64,000 nucleotides of DNA from Cyanobacteria bacterium REEB67 (GTDB taxonomy: Bacteria > Cyanobacteriota > Vampirovibrionia > Obscuribacterales > Obscuribacteraceae). The notes below the pieces were generated by a model that was given only the letters and a program-made list of their open reading frames with translations, did no database searches and had not been told where the DNA came from. Position numbers and translations under genes: made by a program. The DNA is taken from positions 1 to 64,000 of the forward strand of contig JAGXAB010000006.1 in NCBI GenBank assembly GCA_018971775.1. The letters run 5' to 3'. Of the stretch, positions 26,713 through 35,646 are shown piece by piece. Positions within the stretch are counted from its first letter, which is position 1, and every line of letters begins with the position of its first letter.

Positions 26713-28329
26713 TCAGAATTGGCGGAAGACGCCTTTACCGCCACCGTTGAAAACGTTGTAGTCGAAAGTGAACTCGATATCAACGTCACTCGGAGCGCCA
26801 TCGGGCAGGGGTCTAAATGGAGCCGCGTTTTCAACAGCTTTAAGGGCTGCCGCGTCGGCTATCTGTAATCCCGCCGAAATCAGAATGCGCAAGTTGGTCA
26901 TTTGACCGTCTTTGTGCACTTTGAACACGACTTTTACCCTCTTGGATTCATTTCCTTTGGGTGGGAACCAGGCACGCTTAATACGTCTTTGCAGATCGGC
27001 CATATAAGGACCGAAGTCTACGTCTTTTCTGGCCTCAACCGAAGGACGACCGGGGCCGTCGTCAGGGTTGCCCTGTTCACCGGAACCACCACCGCCGCCA
27101 CCCGATCGAGCCACGGAAGGAGCGACAGAAATACCAGGTGATCCACCACCGGCCGCGCCACCGCCTGATCCACGTCCGCCTCGGCTGGGAGCAGGAGCAG
27201 CCGAAGGGCCGCTACCACCACCACGCGAGGTAGCACCACCGCCAACCGGCACCGGTGTGGGCGGTCCACCACCGCCGGCGGCACCACTGGCCGAAGCGAC
27301 GGAGATCGGAGCTGGAGCCGGGCCGGGAGCCGTAGCAGAACCAGCGCCGACACCGGCACGAGGCACGGCGACAGGACTGACGCTACCGATTTTGGGCATG
27401 GCCACCGGTGAAGGCGACGGAGAAGGATGAGGACTGGGTGCGGCGCTGGGCGCTACAAAAGGATTGGGAATCTTGGGCATCATCGACGGCGTCGGAGTAG
27501 GCGAAGGTGCCGGGCTCGGAGTAGGTGTCGGTCTGGGCGAAGGATTGGGAGAGGGATGCGCTACCGGCGTCGGTGTCGGTCTCGGTGTAGGAGACGGCGA
27601 TGGAGTTGGGGTGGGATTTGTCGCCGGTTTGGACTGCTTCTGCTGAGGCTTGGCTTCCGGTGTCGGTTTGGAAGCCGCCTTGGGAGCGGGAGTCGGCTGT
27701 TGCGAAGGCTTGGTCGGATCGTGCTTACCGCCGGCCTTAGAATTGTGCTGAGCACGCTTCTGTGTCTTGGGCGGCTCTTTGGTGTTTTCTTCGTTCTGAA
27801 TAAATTCTATGTCCGTCACCTGCGAACGGGGCGGCGGCGGAATCAGGAAGAAGAATGCGAGAACAAAGCACGTAAGAAGCAAGCTGGCATGGAAGATGTA
27901 AGAACCGGACGTGGCCTCGGGCATCTCCATCGCATGGTCATGATATATAGCCTGACGTTTGAGATTGGCCGCTTTGTCATGGGCATCGCGGGCGGCGAAA
28001 ACGCCGAAAGCGATGAAGAGGACGGTAAGCAAAAGCGAAGCAGGCGAGGGAAAGCCGAGCTGCGAGAAGGAAAGTGCCAGGTCGTTATTGGGGCGGACAT
28101 TATAGGCAGTGGCAAATGCTTGTATCTGAACCATGATCGGCTGGGCCAGCATCAGTGCCACCAGGGCAATATAGTTGAGAATGCCGACGATCATGAAAAG
28201 CAGGCCCTTGCGCTGCTCGCCGTTGGCCATCTGCCCCAGACCGGGCAGGAAAAACGACATCATGCCGACCGCATTTGGATCGCCCTTGGGCCTCTGGGAA
28301 CCGGCATTTTTTGGGGACACACTGGTCAT
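26713..28329 (-). CDS. TonB-like protein with multi-span N-terminus and Pro/Gly-rich linker
   Basis: A 538-residue protein. The N-terminal 190 residues carry three to four hydrophobic spans, beginning with FFLPGLGQMANGEQRKGLLF, unlike classical TonB with its single anchor. The 220-residue linker is PTPSPSPTP and Gly-rich low complexity. The C-terminal 100 residues are a TonB-C domain (YMADLQRRIKRAWFPPKG, VVFKVHKDGQMTNLRILISAG, ALKAVENAAPFRPLP). It heads the unit with exbB-exbD-aroE. It likely transmits proton-motive energy across the periplasm; what it contacts is unknown. A paralogue lies upstream. Confidence 0.88.
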   Translation of the reverse strand: MTSVSPKNAGSQRPKGDPNAVGMMSFFLPGLGQMANGEQRKGLLFMIVGILNYIALVALMLAQPIMVQIQAFATAYNVRPNNDLALSFSQLGFPSPASLLLTVLFIAFGVFAARDAHDKAANLKRQAIYHDHAMEMPEATSGSYIFHASLLLTCFVLAFFFLIPPPPRSQVTDIEFIQNEENTKEPPKTQKRAQHNSKAGGKHDPTKPSQQPTPAPKAASKPTPEAKPQQKQSKPATNPTPTPSPSPTPRPTPTPVAHPSPNPSPRPTPTPSPAPSPTPTPSMMPKIPNPFVAPSAAPSPHPSPSPSPVAMPKIGSVSPVAVPRAGVGAGSATAPGPAPAPISVASASGAAGGGGPPTPVPVGGGATSRGGGSGPSAAPAPSRGGRGSGGGAAGGGSPGISVAPSVARSGGGGGGSGEQGNPDDGPGRPSVEARKDVDFGPYMADLQRRIKRAWFPPKGNESKRVKVVFKVHKDGQMTNLRILISAGLQIADAAALKAVENAAPFRPLPDGAPSDVDIEFTFDYNVFNGGGKGVFRQF

Positions 28330-28595
28330 CTACGAGAGTTCCTACGGGGAATAGTTCAAAATGCTTGTCAACGAGAGGGAACCGTTTAGTATGTTAGTAA
28401 GTGCTTGCCTGATTTTCTGGTCACAAAAATGACCAATAACCAGGAGAGTTTAGCACAATCTCGGCCGTGAAACTGGCCGGTACCGGCGACTCTGACTTAC
28501 CATGGGCGGTCCGTAAAATTTACTATAGCGCCTTAATGATGCGCTTGCTGCCAGCCTTTGGCTAGACGTTTACTAGGGTTTACCCTCAAGAAAAA
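28330..28595. other. intergenic region between the TonB-like paralogues
   Basis: 266 bases. A hairpin, TGGTCA (28418-28423) with TGACCA (28430-28435), sits about 90 bases upstream of the downstream TonB-like start and may be an operator or weak terminator. Nothing else was recognised. Confidence 0.4.
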
Positions 28596-30377
28596 TTAGC
28601 GCAGACTTCCGTTAAAAACGTTGTAGTCGAAAGTAAATTCGATATCCACCGAAGCTGGCGCTTGATCAGGCAAATGGCGAAAGGGAGCGGAATTTTCCAC
28701 CGCTTTCAAAGCGGCCATATCGACGCTCTGTATTCCAGAGCTCTTAATCAAACGCAAATTAGACATCTCGCCGTTTTTTTGCACGGCAAAAACGACCTTA
28801 ACCCTCTTGGATTCCGAGTCGTGCGGGGGGAACCAGGCCCGCTTAATGCGTCTTTGTAAATCGGCCATGTAAGCGGTCCAGTCGGGCTGCTTGCATGTCG
28901 AGTCCAGATCGCTGCCCTCGCGGGCGGTGTTTTGATTGTGATTCTGGCCGCTGCCGCTGTCGTGGGCAGAGCCGACGGATTGATTACTACTACTACTACT
29001 ACTACTGCTATTGCTGGCACTGCCCGGAGTGCCACTACTCGGACTGCCACTACCAGGATGATCAGCGCCGAGATTGGGTCTGGCCATGGGCAGACCGGAG
29101 AGCGCTCCGCCAGGACCATCCGCCTCACCGGTGGCAGCGCCGGGATGGCGGCGCGGACCGGGTGCCGCGCCTTTCTCGGCACCACCTGCGGTGGGGCGGC
29201 CGACACCGACCGGAGCCAGAGATATATTATTCGCTTGATTTGTCGATAAGTTTGCGGCACCACTCTTGGTGCCAATCGTACTACCGCCCCCACTTACTGC
29301 AACCGGAGCTGGCAAGGCCGGACCACTATTGGCCGCGGCAGTAGCGGCGGTCGGCCTGGGTTGAGCCGCCGTCAGTGCGCTTGGGTCAATTTTTTGAAAT
29401 AGGGGCGCGGCCGAAAGCGCCATGGCGATTTTGGGCGGCAGGGGCAACTTTGCCGCCTGGGGAGCGGGAAGAGAGGGATTTAGTCTGGGAGCTGCAGGCA
29501 AAACGGCAAGCTTTGTCGGCTGGGGCTGGGGCCGGGACTGAGACTGAGGCTGAGGCTGAGGCTGAGGATGCGGATGCGAGGCTGGAGGCTGGATAGCATA
29601 CGGGACAGGGACCGGTGGGGGCACAGGCGATTTGGCCAATTCAGATTTGACTGATTCGGATTTAGCGGCCTGCGATTTAGCGGCTTCGGCTTCAGGCGGC
29701 TGCGCTTTAGCTGCCTGTGACCTGGCCGCTTGCGCTTGAGGACGAGCCGTGTCCAGCGGTTTATTTGGATCGCGCTTGCCAGTCGCCCGGGAATTGTGCA
29801 TGGAGCGCTTATTCGTCTCCACTTTTTCTTTGCTTGTCTGCTCGGTCTGGACAAATTCAATATCGGTTATTTGCCTGGCGGGCGGCAGCGGTACGAGGAA
29901 GAAAAAGGCGAGGAAGAGGACGGATAGCAGAAAGGTCGTATGAAATATGTAAGAACTCGAAACGGCTTCGGGCATAGCCATGCACTCATCGTGATAAATG
30001 GCTTGACGCCTCAGCTTCAAGCGATGCTCGAAAGCGTCGTGAGCAGCAAAAATAGCAAAGGCGAGAAAGAGTATGCAGATGATCAGTGCCGTCGGAGATC
30101 CACTGCCCAACTCTGAAAAAGATTGGCTAAGAGGCTGATTGAGATGCAGATTGTAGGCCGTGCAAAAGGCGTTCAGACTCTTCAAAATCGTAGAAACGAA
30201 AATGACCATCAATAAGAGGAGGAAGTTGATCGAATGAGCGAGGATGAAGAGCAAGCCTTTACGCTTCTCACCACCGCGATATTGACCAAAACCCGGAAAG
30301 ATAGCGTCTTTAAGAGAGGTCATCGAATAGAAATTCGGCTCTGCTTGAGGTCTGAATTTGTCGACTGATATAGGCAT
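28596..30377 (-). CDS. second TonB-like protein, paralogue with multi-span N-terminus
   Basis: About 593 residues. The start at 30377 is preferred because AAGGA lies about ten bases upstream; a longer frame to 30467 has none. The same plan as its neighbour: IFPGFGQYRGGEKRKGLLF and three to four spans, a Gln/Ala/Pro/Ser-rich linker, and a TonB-C domain (YMADLQRRIKRAWFPPHD, ALKAVENSAPFRHLPDQ, FDYNVFNG). The two C-termini are nearly the same while the linkers differ in sequence, which points to duplication followed by fast linker change. It may share the single ExbB/ExbD pair. Confidence 0.88.
   Translation of the reverse strand: MPISVDKFRPQAEPNFYSMTSLKDAIFPGFGQYRGGEKRKGLLFILAHSINFLLLLMVIFVSTILKSLNAFCTAYNLHLNQPLSQSFSELGSGSPTALIICILFLAFAIFAAHDAFEHRLKLRRQAIYHDECMAMPEAVSSSYIFHTTFLLSVLFLAFFFLVPLPPARQITDIEFVQTEQTSKEKVETNKRSMHNSRATGKRDPNKPLDTARPQAQAARSQAAKAQPPEAEAAKSQAAKSESVKSELAKSPVPPPVPVPYAIQPPASHPHPQPQPQPQSQSRPQPQPTKLAVLPAAPRLNPSLPAPQAAKLPLPPKIAMALSAAPLFQKIDPSALTAAQPRPTAATAAANSGPALPAPVAVSGGGSTIGTKSGAANLSTNQANNISLAPVGVGRPTAGGAEKGAAPGPRRHPGAATGEADGPGGALSGLPMARPNLGADHPGSGSPSSGTPGSASNSSSSSSSSNQSVGSAHDSGSGQNHNQNTAREGSDLDSTCKQPDWTAYMADLQRRIKRAWFPPHDSESKRVKVVFAVQKNGEMSNLRLIKSSGIQSVDMAALKAVENSAPFRHLPDQAPASVDIEFTFDYNVFNGSLR
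28985..29005 (-). repeat. coding trinucleotide microsatellite (TAC)7, poly-Ser
   Basis: Seven perfect TAC units on the plus strand encode a Ser run in the linker of the second TonB-like protein. It is a likely site of in-frame length variation. Confidence 0.9.
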
Positions 30378-30486
30378 ATGCAAAAATCCTTGCCGGAAAA
30401 CGCCGCGACGATGTCGCATTGCATCCACTATAGATTTTGCCCACCTAGCAAACAGCCGGTCTAACACTGAGACCGGTTGAGGTACT

Positions 30487-30513
30487 TCTCTAGAGATCGC
30501 TCGGGGTTAACCC
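30487..30513. promoter_or_regulatory. two adjacent palindromes downstream of a membrane-protein gene
   Basis: TCTCTAGAGA (30487-30496) and GGGTTAACCC (30504-30513) are both perfect 10-base palindromes, seven bases apart, between the stop of the minus-strand gene at 30530 and the TonB-like gene. They could be operators or part of an RNA structure. Confidence 0.35.
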
Positions 30514-30529
30514 GAAGGGAGATTCAGGC

Positions 30530-31741
30530 TTAGATGGTCGGCATGCGCAGATCTTCAGCCAACTCGATTTTGAGTTCGTCGCCGGGCCTGACTTCGACTT
30601 TCTTGCCTTTCTTGGCACAGAGGATGATTACACCGACCGCAAGACCGATACCGACACCGATCGCCGCTCCAGTTGCTTTGGAGACGTGCTTGGTGCTGGT
30701 TGAGCCCGTCGTCGTCGAGGTGTTGGTATTGCTCTTACCGGCGAGCACACCAATTAATCCGCCAATCAAGACAGGCGCGGCAACAGCGCCGGCATCGATG
30801 GCGATGTCTTTCATGCCGCGTTTGGCATGGACGACGCCACCATGGGCGACAATATTGGCGACAAGCGGAATCTGGCGATTGTCCGGAGTCGTAATCGTGT
30901 CAAATTTGAGGGCGACCGAACCGGAGCGACTCATCGCCTTGGGAGCGTTAAGCTGAGCGATACGGCCTTTGATGATCGAGCCGGCGGGCACAACAGTGCT
31001 GCCGTCGATGGTCAGATCTTCAGAGGTACGGGCGGAAAATTCATCGGCTTCCTGACTGGTGTCGGAGTCGACGGCGGTATCCATAATGATCGGGATTTTC
31101 GTACCGGTGGGCACGACGCGAATATAACCTTGCAGGACTTTTTCACCCTTTGCGTCGGCTTTTGCTTCACCAGAGGCGGCCTGACCGGCGGTGGCATCGG
31201 CAGTTTCACCAGCGGCGGTAGCAGCAGGGGCATCACCAGTGGTGGTGGCAGGAGCGGCTTCGGCCGTGGCCGCAGCAGGCGTTTCCGCAGGCGTCTCAGC
31301 GGGCGTCGAAGCAGCAGCCTTGGCGGCGGGGGCGGCGACTGGCTCGCTCTCAGGACCGGCATCGGGCGATAGGGCGCCGGCTGGTTTGTTCAACGAAGTA
31401 TCGAGCTTGGGTGTGTCTTCTTCAAAAATCGACTTGGGGCCTTCCGAGGCCGCGGGCACCTGGCCTTCCATCACCGAGCCATCACTGCCGTCGTTGGCGG
31501 CCGGGGCGGTCTCGGATTTAGCGGCGGGCGGATCTTGTGGGCTGTAAATTTTAAAATTGAGATTGGAGTCAGAGGCGGCAACGGCCGGCAACAAGGCTCC
31601 CGGACCGAGCGGGCCGAGCACGATCATCAAGCTCGCCGCCATGCTTACGGCGCGGAAACCAGCTAATTTGCCGTTTTGCTTTTTCGCACCACTAAAATTG
31701 AATCTGTCAGTCAATGGCTTAGCTTCCAACGTCAATTTCAT
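30530..31741 (-). CDS. exported hypothetical protein with Ala/Thr/Pro-rich linker and C-terminal membrane segments
   Basis: About 403 residues. A signal segment (AASLMIVLGPLGPGALLPAVAAS) is followed by a 130-residue Ala/Pro/Thr/Glu linker. A folded region then begins IRVVPTGTKIPIIMDTAVDSDTS and contains STVVPAGSIIKGRIAQL and SVALKFDTITTPDNRQIPL. The wording of these strands recalls the VirB10/TrbI beta-barrel, a loose impression only. Two Gly/Ala-rich hydrophobic stretches (VAAPVLIGGLIGVLAG and AIGVGIGLAVGVIILCA) follow and look like a glycine-zipper hairpin. The start uses ATG at 31741 with GAAGG upstream; TTG at 31744 is the alternative. Confidence 0.75.
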   Translation of the reverse strand: MKLTLEAKPLTDRFNFSGAKKQNGKLAGFRAVSMAASLMIVLGPLGPGALLPAVAASDSNLNFKIYSPQDPPAAKSETAPAANDGSDGSVMEGQVPAASEGPKSIFEEDTPKLDTSLNKPAGALSPDAGPESEPVAAPAAKAAASTPAETPAETPAAATAEAAPATTTGDAPAATAAGETADATAGQAASGEAKADAKGEKVLQGYIRVVPTGTKIPIIMDTAVDSDTSQEADEFSARTSEDLTIDGSTVVPAGSIIKGRIAQLNAPKAMSRSGSVALKFDTITTPDNRQIPLVANIVAHGGVVHAKRGMKDIAIDAGAVAAPVLIGGLIGVLAGKSNTNTSTTTGSTSTKHVSKATGAAIGVGIGLAVGVIILCAKKGKKVEVRPGDELKIELAEDLRMPTI

Positions 31742-32124
31742 CAACCTTCTTTCCCCGTCGCGATAATCGTATCCAATTTAGCTCACTAATTTTGCTCGGA
31801 CAATTAGCGGTAAATTCCACGTAGATTAAGAACCTATCACCGGAGCAGTCAAGCGGCTCCAGAATGAGGAGTTTAACACCTCAAGCACCTGCAAAGAATT
31901 AGCACCATCAAAGAAATCAACAGGAAGAAACGAACTGATACATGACATCCGGCGCCAACCGGCCTGCAGGCAAATATTGGCGCTTTCGGAGATCGTTCCG
32001 CCAGACCTTAACTTTCTATATATAGATGCAGTAAGCTTATTAAAGTTACAGTAAAGACGCGCTTAGTCTTCACGCAAACACTACCTAAGCCGGTCTATAG
32101 TGCTATCAGGGCAATAACGAGGAA
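31742..32124. other. divergent promoter region
   Basis: 383 bases between two divergent envelope-protein genes, AT-rich in parts (CTATATATAG near 32017-32026 is a perfect palindrome). No open frame with a start signal and no clear RNA structure were found. Confidence 0.4.
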
Positions 32125-33945
32125 ATGCAAGTGATTCAGTGTCAGATCTGCCAGGTGACGAATGAAGAGACAGCTCAATTTTGTCGGGAATGCGGCGGAA
32201 GATTACAGACACCAGCTCCGGTAGCAGGGCATGCCGGCGCATCGTCGGGCTTCGAAGATGCAGCGCCGCCTCAGGTTACCGCCGAGCCGCCCAAAAGACA
32301 GAGATTGCATTCACCTATATTAGGCGGCGGCACCATCGGTGATGAGGACCCACCCCCTTCCTTCCAACGTGTCAAATCAGGACAGAGCGGTGCCAATCAC
32401 GGCCCGGATCCATCCCAGAGCGGCACAGGCGGCCAACGTCGCGGCGGCCTGAGATCGCCCCTGCTCGGCGGCGACGACGATGATATGGACGAGCCTGATA
32501 TCGCTCCCCGCGGCAAAGCATTCGGCGGCTTCGGCGGCGGCGGCAAGGGCAAAAAGACAGAATTTCCTCACCGTCATCATGATGCCGATGAGCATCAAAA
32601 TGCCGAACCATCGCAATCCTCGCAAGCAGGCGGCCAAAAAAATACCGGCGCCCGCGGCGGCTTGCGTTCGCCCCTGCTCGGTGGTGGTGCCGGTGATGCT
32701 GATTATTCCGGCGGCTATGACGACGATGCCGGTCGCGGACCGGGCAAACAACAGGGCAAATCAGGCCGTTTGCGTTCGCCTATACTCGGCGGCGGCGGCG
32801 GAGATTACTATGAGGATGAAATATTCGACGATGAAGTCGAAGAAATAGACGACCCGACCGTTTTGCGCTCGCCGCTACTAGCGGTGCGCACCCCCAAAGC
32901 ACACAACCAACCGGCCCCGGTCGTAAACAATTCGCCGATGCCCGGTCCGGCCAATGCGTCCATACCTCTGCCTATACCGGTCGGCGAACCGAAAGCCGCC
33001 CCCTTCGTCCAGGGACCCTACACTCAGGCCTCGGGCGGCAATGCTCCTAATTTTGCCGTGAAAAACCCACCTCTGCCCGCCCCTCAGCAGCCACTTCAGC
33101 AAGAAGCCGGCAATGTCCAGGGTGGACCGAACTATGCCGCTTTCCCTCCCAATCCAGGCAGTCAGGGCAACCAGATCGGCATCGTGCCGCAGGCGCCGAG
33201 CCAGGCTCCAGCCTATAGCCCTCCGCCCGCGCCGGCCGCCCCTCCAGGCACACCGGCCGGTAACGGCAATGCAGGATCGGCTGCCGACGGCCAGTACAAC
33301 TATGGCGTCAACAATGCCGCCCCTGGCTATCAGGCACCGCTGCCCAAACCGCCTCTGCCGCAATCGCCTTCGGCCTCGGCGAGTGTACCGGCATTGCCGG
33401 CATCGACAAGCTCTATGCCCAGACCCAATCAACAGGCCCTGCCTCCGACCAATTTTGACGCAGGCTCCGAAAGTTCTACTCCGGCGCGCGCTACCGGTAC
33501 CAGGATGCCGGCCGCCGATCAGTCCGAATCTGGGTCTGATATGCCGAAGGCTCGCGGTATGCGTGGCTCCAAACTGCTCGGTGACGTTTCGGACGATCCG
33601 ATCGGTCCCCTCGATCGCCGAGCCCGCTTCGCCGACAGACGCAGCAAAGGTACGGGTCACAGCATGGCCGCCGTCGATGACGACGACCAGGACGTGCCCT
33701 TCAGCAAAGGCGGCAGGTCCTCGATGCAATCAGGCATGTCGAGCGCACCGGCCAATCCGATGGCACCAATTTTGATGGCACTGGCAGTAGTTGCACTGCT
33801 CGCCAAAGGCTATTACATGTCCACTTATCTGGGCAACCCAAATCTGCTCACCACGGCCCTTCCGGCCACGATCGATCAGTTGACGTCTATGCTTGTGCTG
33901 GTTGGTATCATTTTGTTTGCCATGAAGGCTTCGCAAAAGAGTTGA
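32125..33945 (+). CDS. zinc-ribbon, low-complexity membrane protein with repeated LRSP[IL]LGG motif
   Basis: A 606-residue protein with no recognised family. An N-terminal zinc ribbon has CQIC and CRECG. Five copies of a short motif follow, separated by acidic/Gly-rich linkers: RLHSPILGGG, GLRSPLLGGD, GLRSPLLGGG, RLRSPILGGG and VLRSPLLAV. A long Pro/Ala/Gln/Asn linker precedes two C-terminal spans (APILMALAVVALLAKGYYM and LTSMLVLVGIILFAM). The repeats look like short linear docking sites exposed on a cytoplasmic disordered arm anchored at the C-terminus. GAGGAA sits close to the ATG; a GTG at 32131 has better spacing. Confidence 0.75.
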   Translation: MQVIQCQICQVTNEETAQFCRECGGRLQTPAPVAGHAGASSGFEDAAPPQVTAEPPKRQRLHSPILGGGTIGDEDPPPSFQRVKSGQSGANHGPDPSQSGTGGQRRGGLRSPLLGGDDDDMDEPDIAPRGKAFGGFGGGGKGKKTEFPHRHHDADEHQNAEPSQSSQAGGQKNTGARGGLRSPLLGGGAGDADYSGGYDDDAGRGPGKQQGKSGRLRSPILGGGGGDYYEDEIFDDEVEEIDDPTVLRSPLLAVRTPKAHNQPAPVVNNSPMPGPANASIPLPIPVGEPKAAPFVQGPYTQASGGNAPNFAVKNPPLPAPQQPLQQEAGNVQGGPNYAAFPPNPGSQGNQIGIVPQAPSQAPAYSPPPAPAAPPGTPAGNGNAGSAADGQYNYGVNNAAPGYQAPLPKPPLPQSPSASASVPALPASTSSMPRPNQQALPPTNFDAGSESSTPARATGTRMPAADQSESGSDMPKARGMRGSKLLGDVSDDPIGPLDRRARFADRRSKGTGHSMAAVDDDDQDVPFSKGGRSSMQSGMSSAPANPMAPILMALAVVALLAKGYYMSTYLGNPNLLTTALPATIDQLTSMLVLVGIILFAMKASQKS

Positions 33946-34093
33946 TTATATAGTTGCGTTTTTCGATAAAAATTTGCTAAATATTGCCGCGAAATTTCAG
34001 GTGATTGCAGTCTGCTCGGAAGCTCACTACAACCCCCTGCAAGCCTTACCAAGATTGACAAAAGGTAACTTTCAAAGAGGCGCGGCTATGTTA

Positions 34094-34099
34094 TAGTTG
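34094..34099 (+). promoter_or_regulatory. possible -10 hexamer TATAGT
   Basis: TATAGT, about 140 bases upstream of the secreted-protein start, would leave a long leader. TTGACA at 34056-34061 is too far away to be its usual -35 partner. Confidence 0.25.
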
Positions 34100-34237
34100 C
34101 ACCTTCAATGGGATGCTCTGCCCATAAGCGCGCAATCGTTTCGCGCCATGAAAATCAGTCCGAGCGAAACATTCACTTCGCTCTCATCGACTAAAAGAGT
34201 ACCGACTAAGATTACTGAATAGAAGGATGCGATCTTG

Positions 34238-35563
34238 ATGTCCCTTTCAAAACAAGCCCGTATAACCGTTGCCATCGTAAGTCTTTCAGTTTCAATAGCC
34301 AGTCAGACATTGCCGGCCTATTCTGCTCAAAAGCAAAATTTTCAGCTGCCGGTAAACACCTCTCTGGATGAACCAACCGACAATGGTGATACCGCTGGTG
34401 GTGACATCCTCAAACCCGGTACAGTTTTGCCGCCTTTGACCCTCACCGGAGATTCAGCAGGCAAAGACAACGCTAAACCGAAGAGCAAAGTCTCAAGCAA
34501 GTCAGCCACCAAAGACAGTGCGGCCAGAGAGAGCGCTGCCAAAGACGCCGGCCAGAGCGAAGATGCCGTTGCTTCCGACGGTGAAACCGGCAGCAAAACT
34601 TACAAGCTCGAAGAAAGCAAAAATGAATTTGTGCCCAAAGGTCCCGCCGGCGATGAAGGCGGCCTGCCCAGCGAGAGCCTTGTAGCGCCTAAAGAAGCGA
34701 AAGCGCCGACCAAAGAGAAGAAAAAAGGCAAAGGCAAGGACAAGGAAGAAGTCGCTACCGAAACGACTCTTGAACAGGCAAAAAAAGTAAACGTCATGCC
34801 GGTTGCTCTGACTAACACCCCTGCTGAATCGCAGATGAAATCTGACCAGCTGGAAAATTCCGAACAGAAACAAATTTCTCAACTCTGGGAAGCAACCCTG
34901 CAACGCTCTCCGGACATCCAGTTTGTCGTGCAGAAGCTCGTACCGTCCACCGATGGTGCCCACACCTCGACAGTATTGATGCGCCTGGTCACCACCGCAC
35001 TTTATGCCGGTGTCAGCGCCGCGGGTACGATCAGCCCCGGCCAGAGCAGCTACGCCATGCAAAACGGCGCCGCCAACATCCTCGGGCAGATTTCCGGCGC
35101 GGTCGAAGGCAAACAGGCTAAAAAAGCCAACCTCAACCAATCTGAAATGATTGCCCTCTATCAGCTCGTCCGCAACACCGCCGACAAAATGGTCGATCAT
35201 TACCGCGACTACAAAAAAAATTTGGTCGGCATCCAGAGAGCCTCGGCAGACTTCGAAGATCTGAAAGCAATGGCCGCCGAATCTACATCGAGGCCGCTCG
35301 AAACCGAATACACCCTGCGCAAACAAAAACGCGACATCGACTCGATTGCCGACGATGTGCACCGCTATAGACAAAATCTCATTGACCTGGCCGGCTCGGA
35401 AGCAGTCGACAAACTCGATACCGATATCGCCAGAGAGCTGCAGATGCTTGGTGAGACCGCCGTGGCCGACGACAGCAAGAAGCAAGAGGCGCCGGTCTTC
35501 ACTTTGCCCGCCGCTAAGGCGAATAAATCGATGGCCGGAAAATCCGGCAGCGGTCCTATCTGA
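34238..35563 (+). CDS. exported hypothetical protein, 441 aa
   Basis: A signal peptide (ITVAIVSLSVSIASQTLPAYSAQ) precedes a 170-residue Lys/Ala/Glu/Asp-rich disordered stretch, then a folded helical domain (about 205-400) with QKQISQLWEATLQRSPDIQFVVQKL, STVLMRLVTTALYAGVSAAG, MIALYQLVRNTADKMVDHYRDYKKN and ADDVHRYRQNLIDLAGSEAV. The latter part looks like long amphipathic helices, possibly a periplasmic coiled-coil bundle. AAGGA is ten bases before the ATG; a TTG one codon upstream is an alternative. It lies upstream of sppA. No family is recognised. Confidence 0.75.
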   Translation: MSLSKQARITVAIVSLSVSIASQTLPAYSAQKQNFQLPVNTSLDEPTDNGDTAGGDILKPGTVLPPLTLTGDSAGKDNAKPKSKVSSKSATKDSAARESAAKDAGQSEDAVASDGETGSKTYKLEESKNEFVPKGPAGDEGGLPSESLVAPKEAKAPTKEKKKGKGKDKEEVATETTLEQAKKVNVMPVALTNTPAESQMKSDQLENSEQKQISQLWEATLQRSPDIQFVVQKLVPSTDGAHTSTVLMRLVTTALYAGVSAAGTISPGQSSYAMQNGAANILGQISGAVEGKQAKKANLNQSEMIALYQLVRNTADKMVDHYRDYKKNLVGIQRASADFEDLKAMAAESTSRPLETEYTLRKQKRDIDSIADDVHRYRQNLIDLAGSEAVDKLDTDIARELQMLGETAVADDSKKQEAPVFTLPAAKANKSMAGKSGSGPI

Positions 35564-35646
35564 TCTGAGCAAGGGCGTTATCTAGTCAGTTAAAGCAGGA
35601 TACCCGGACCGGACGAGCAGGCCATCAAAGAAAGAGCTATAGAAAA

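Noticed and set aside
27427..28389. 320-codon plus-strand frame rich in Arg and Gly
   Set aside because: Antisense of the Pro-rich linker of the TonB-like protein; composition is unlike any neighbour.
34502..35572. 356-codon minus-strand frame opposite the secreted protein near sppA
   Set aside because: The plus-strand frame has a signal peptide and ribosome site; this one has neither.
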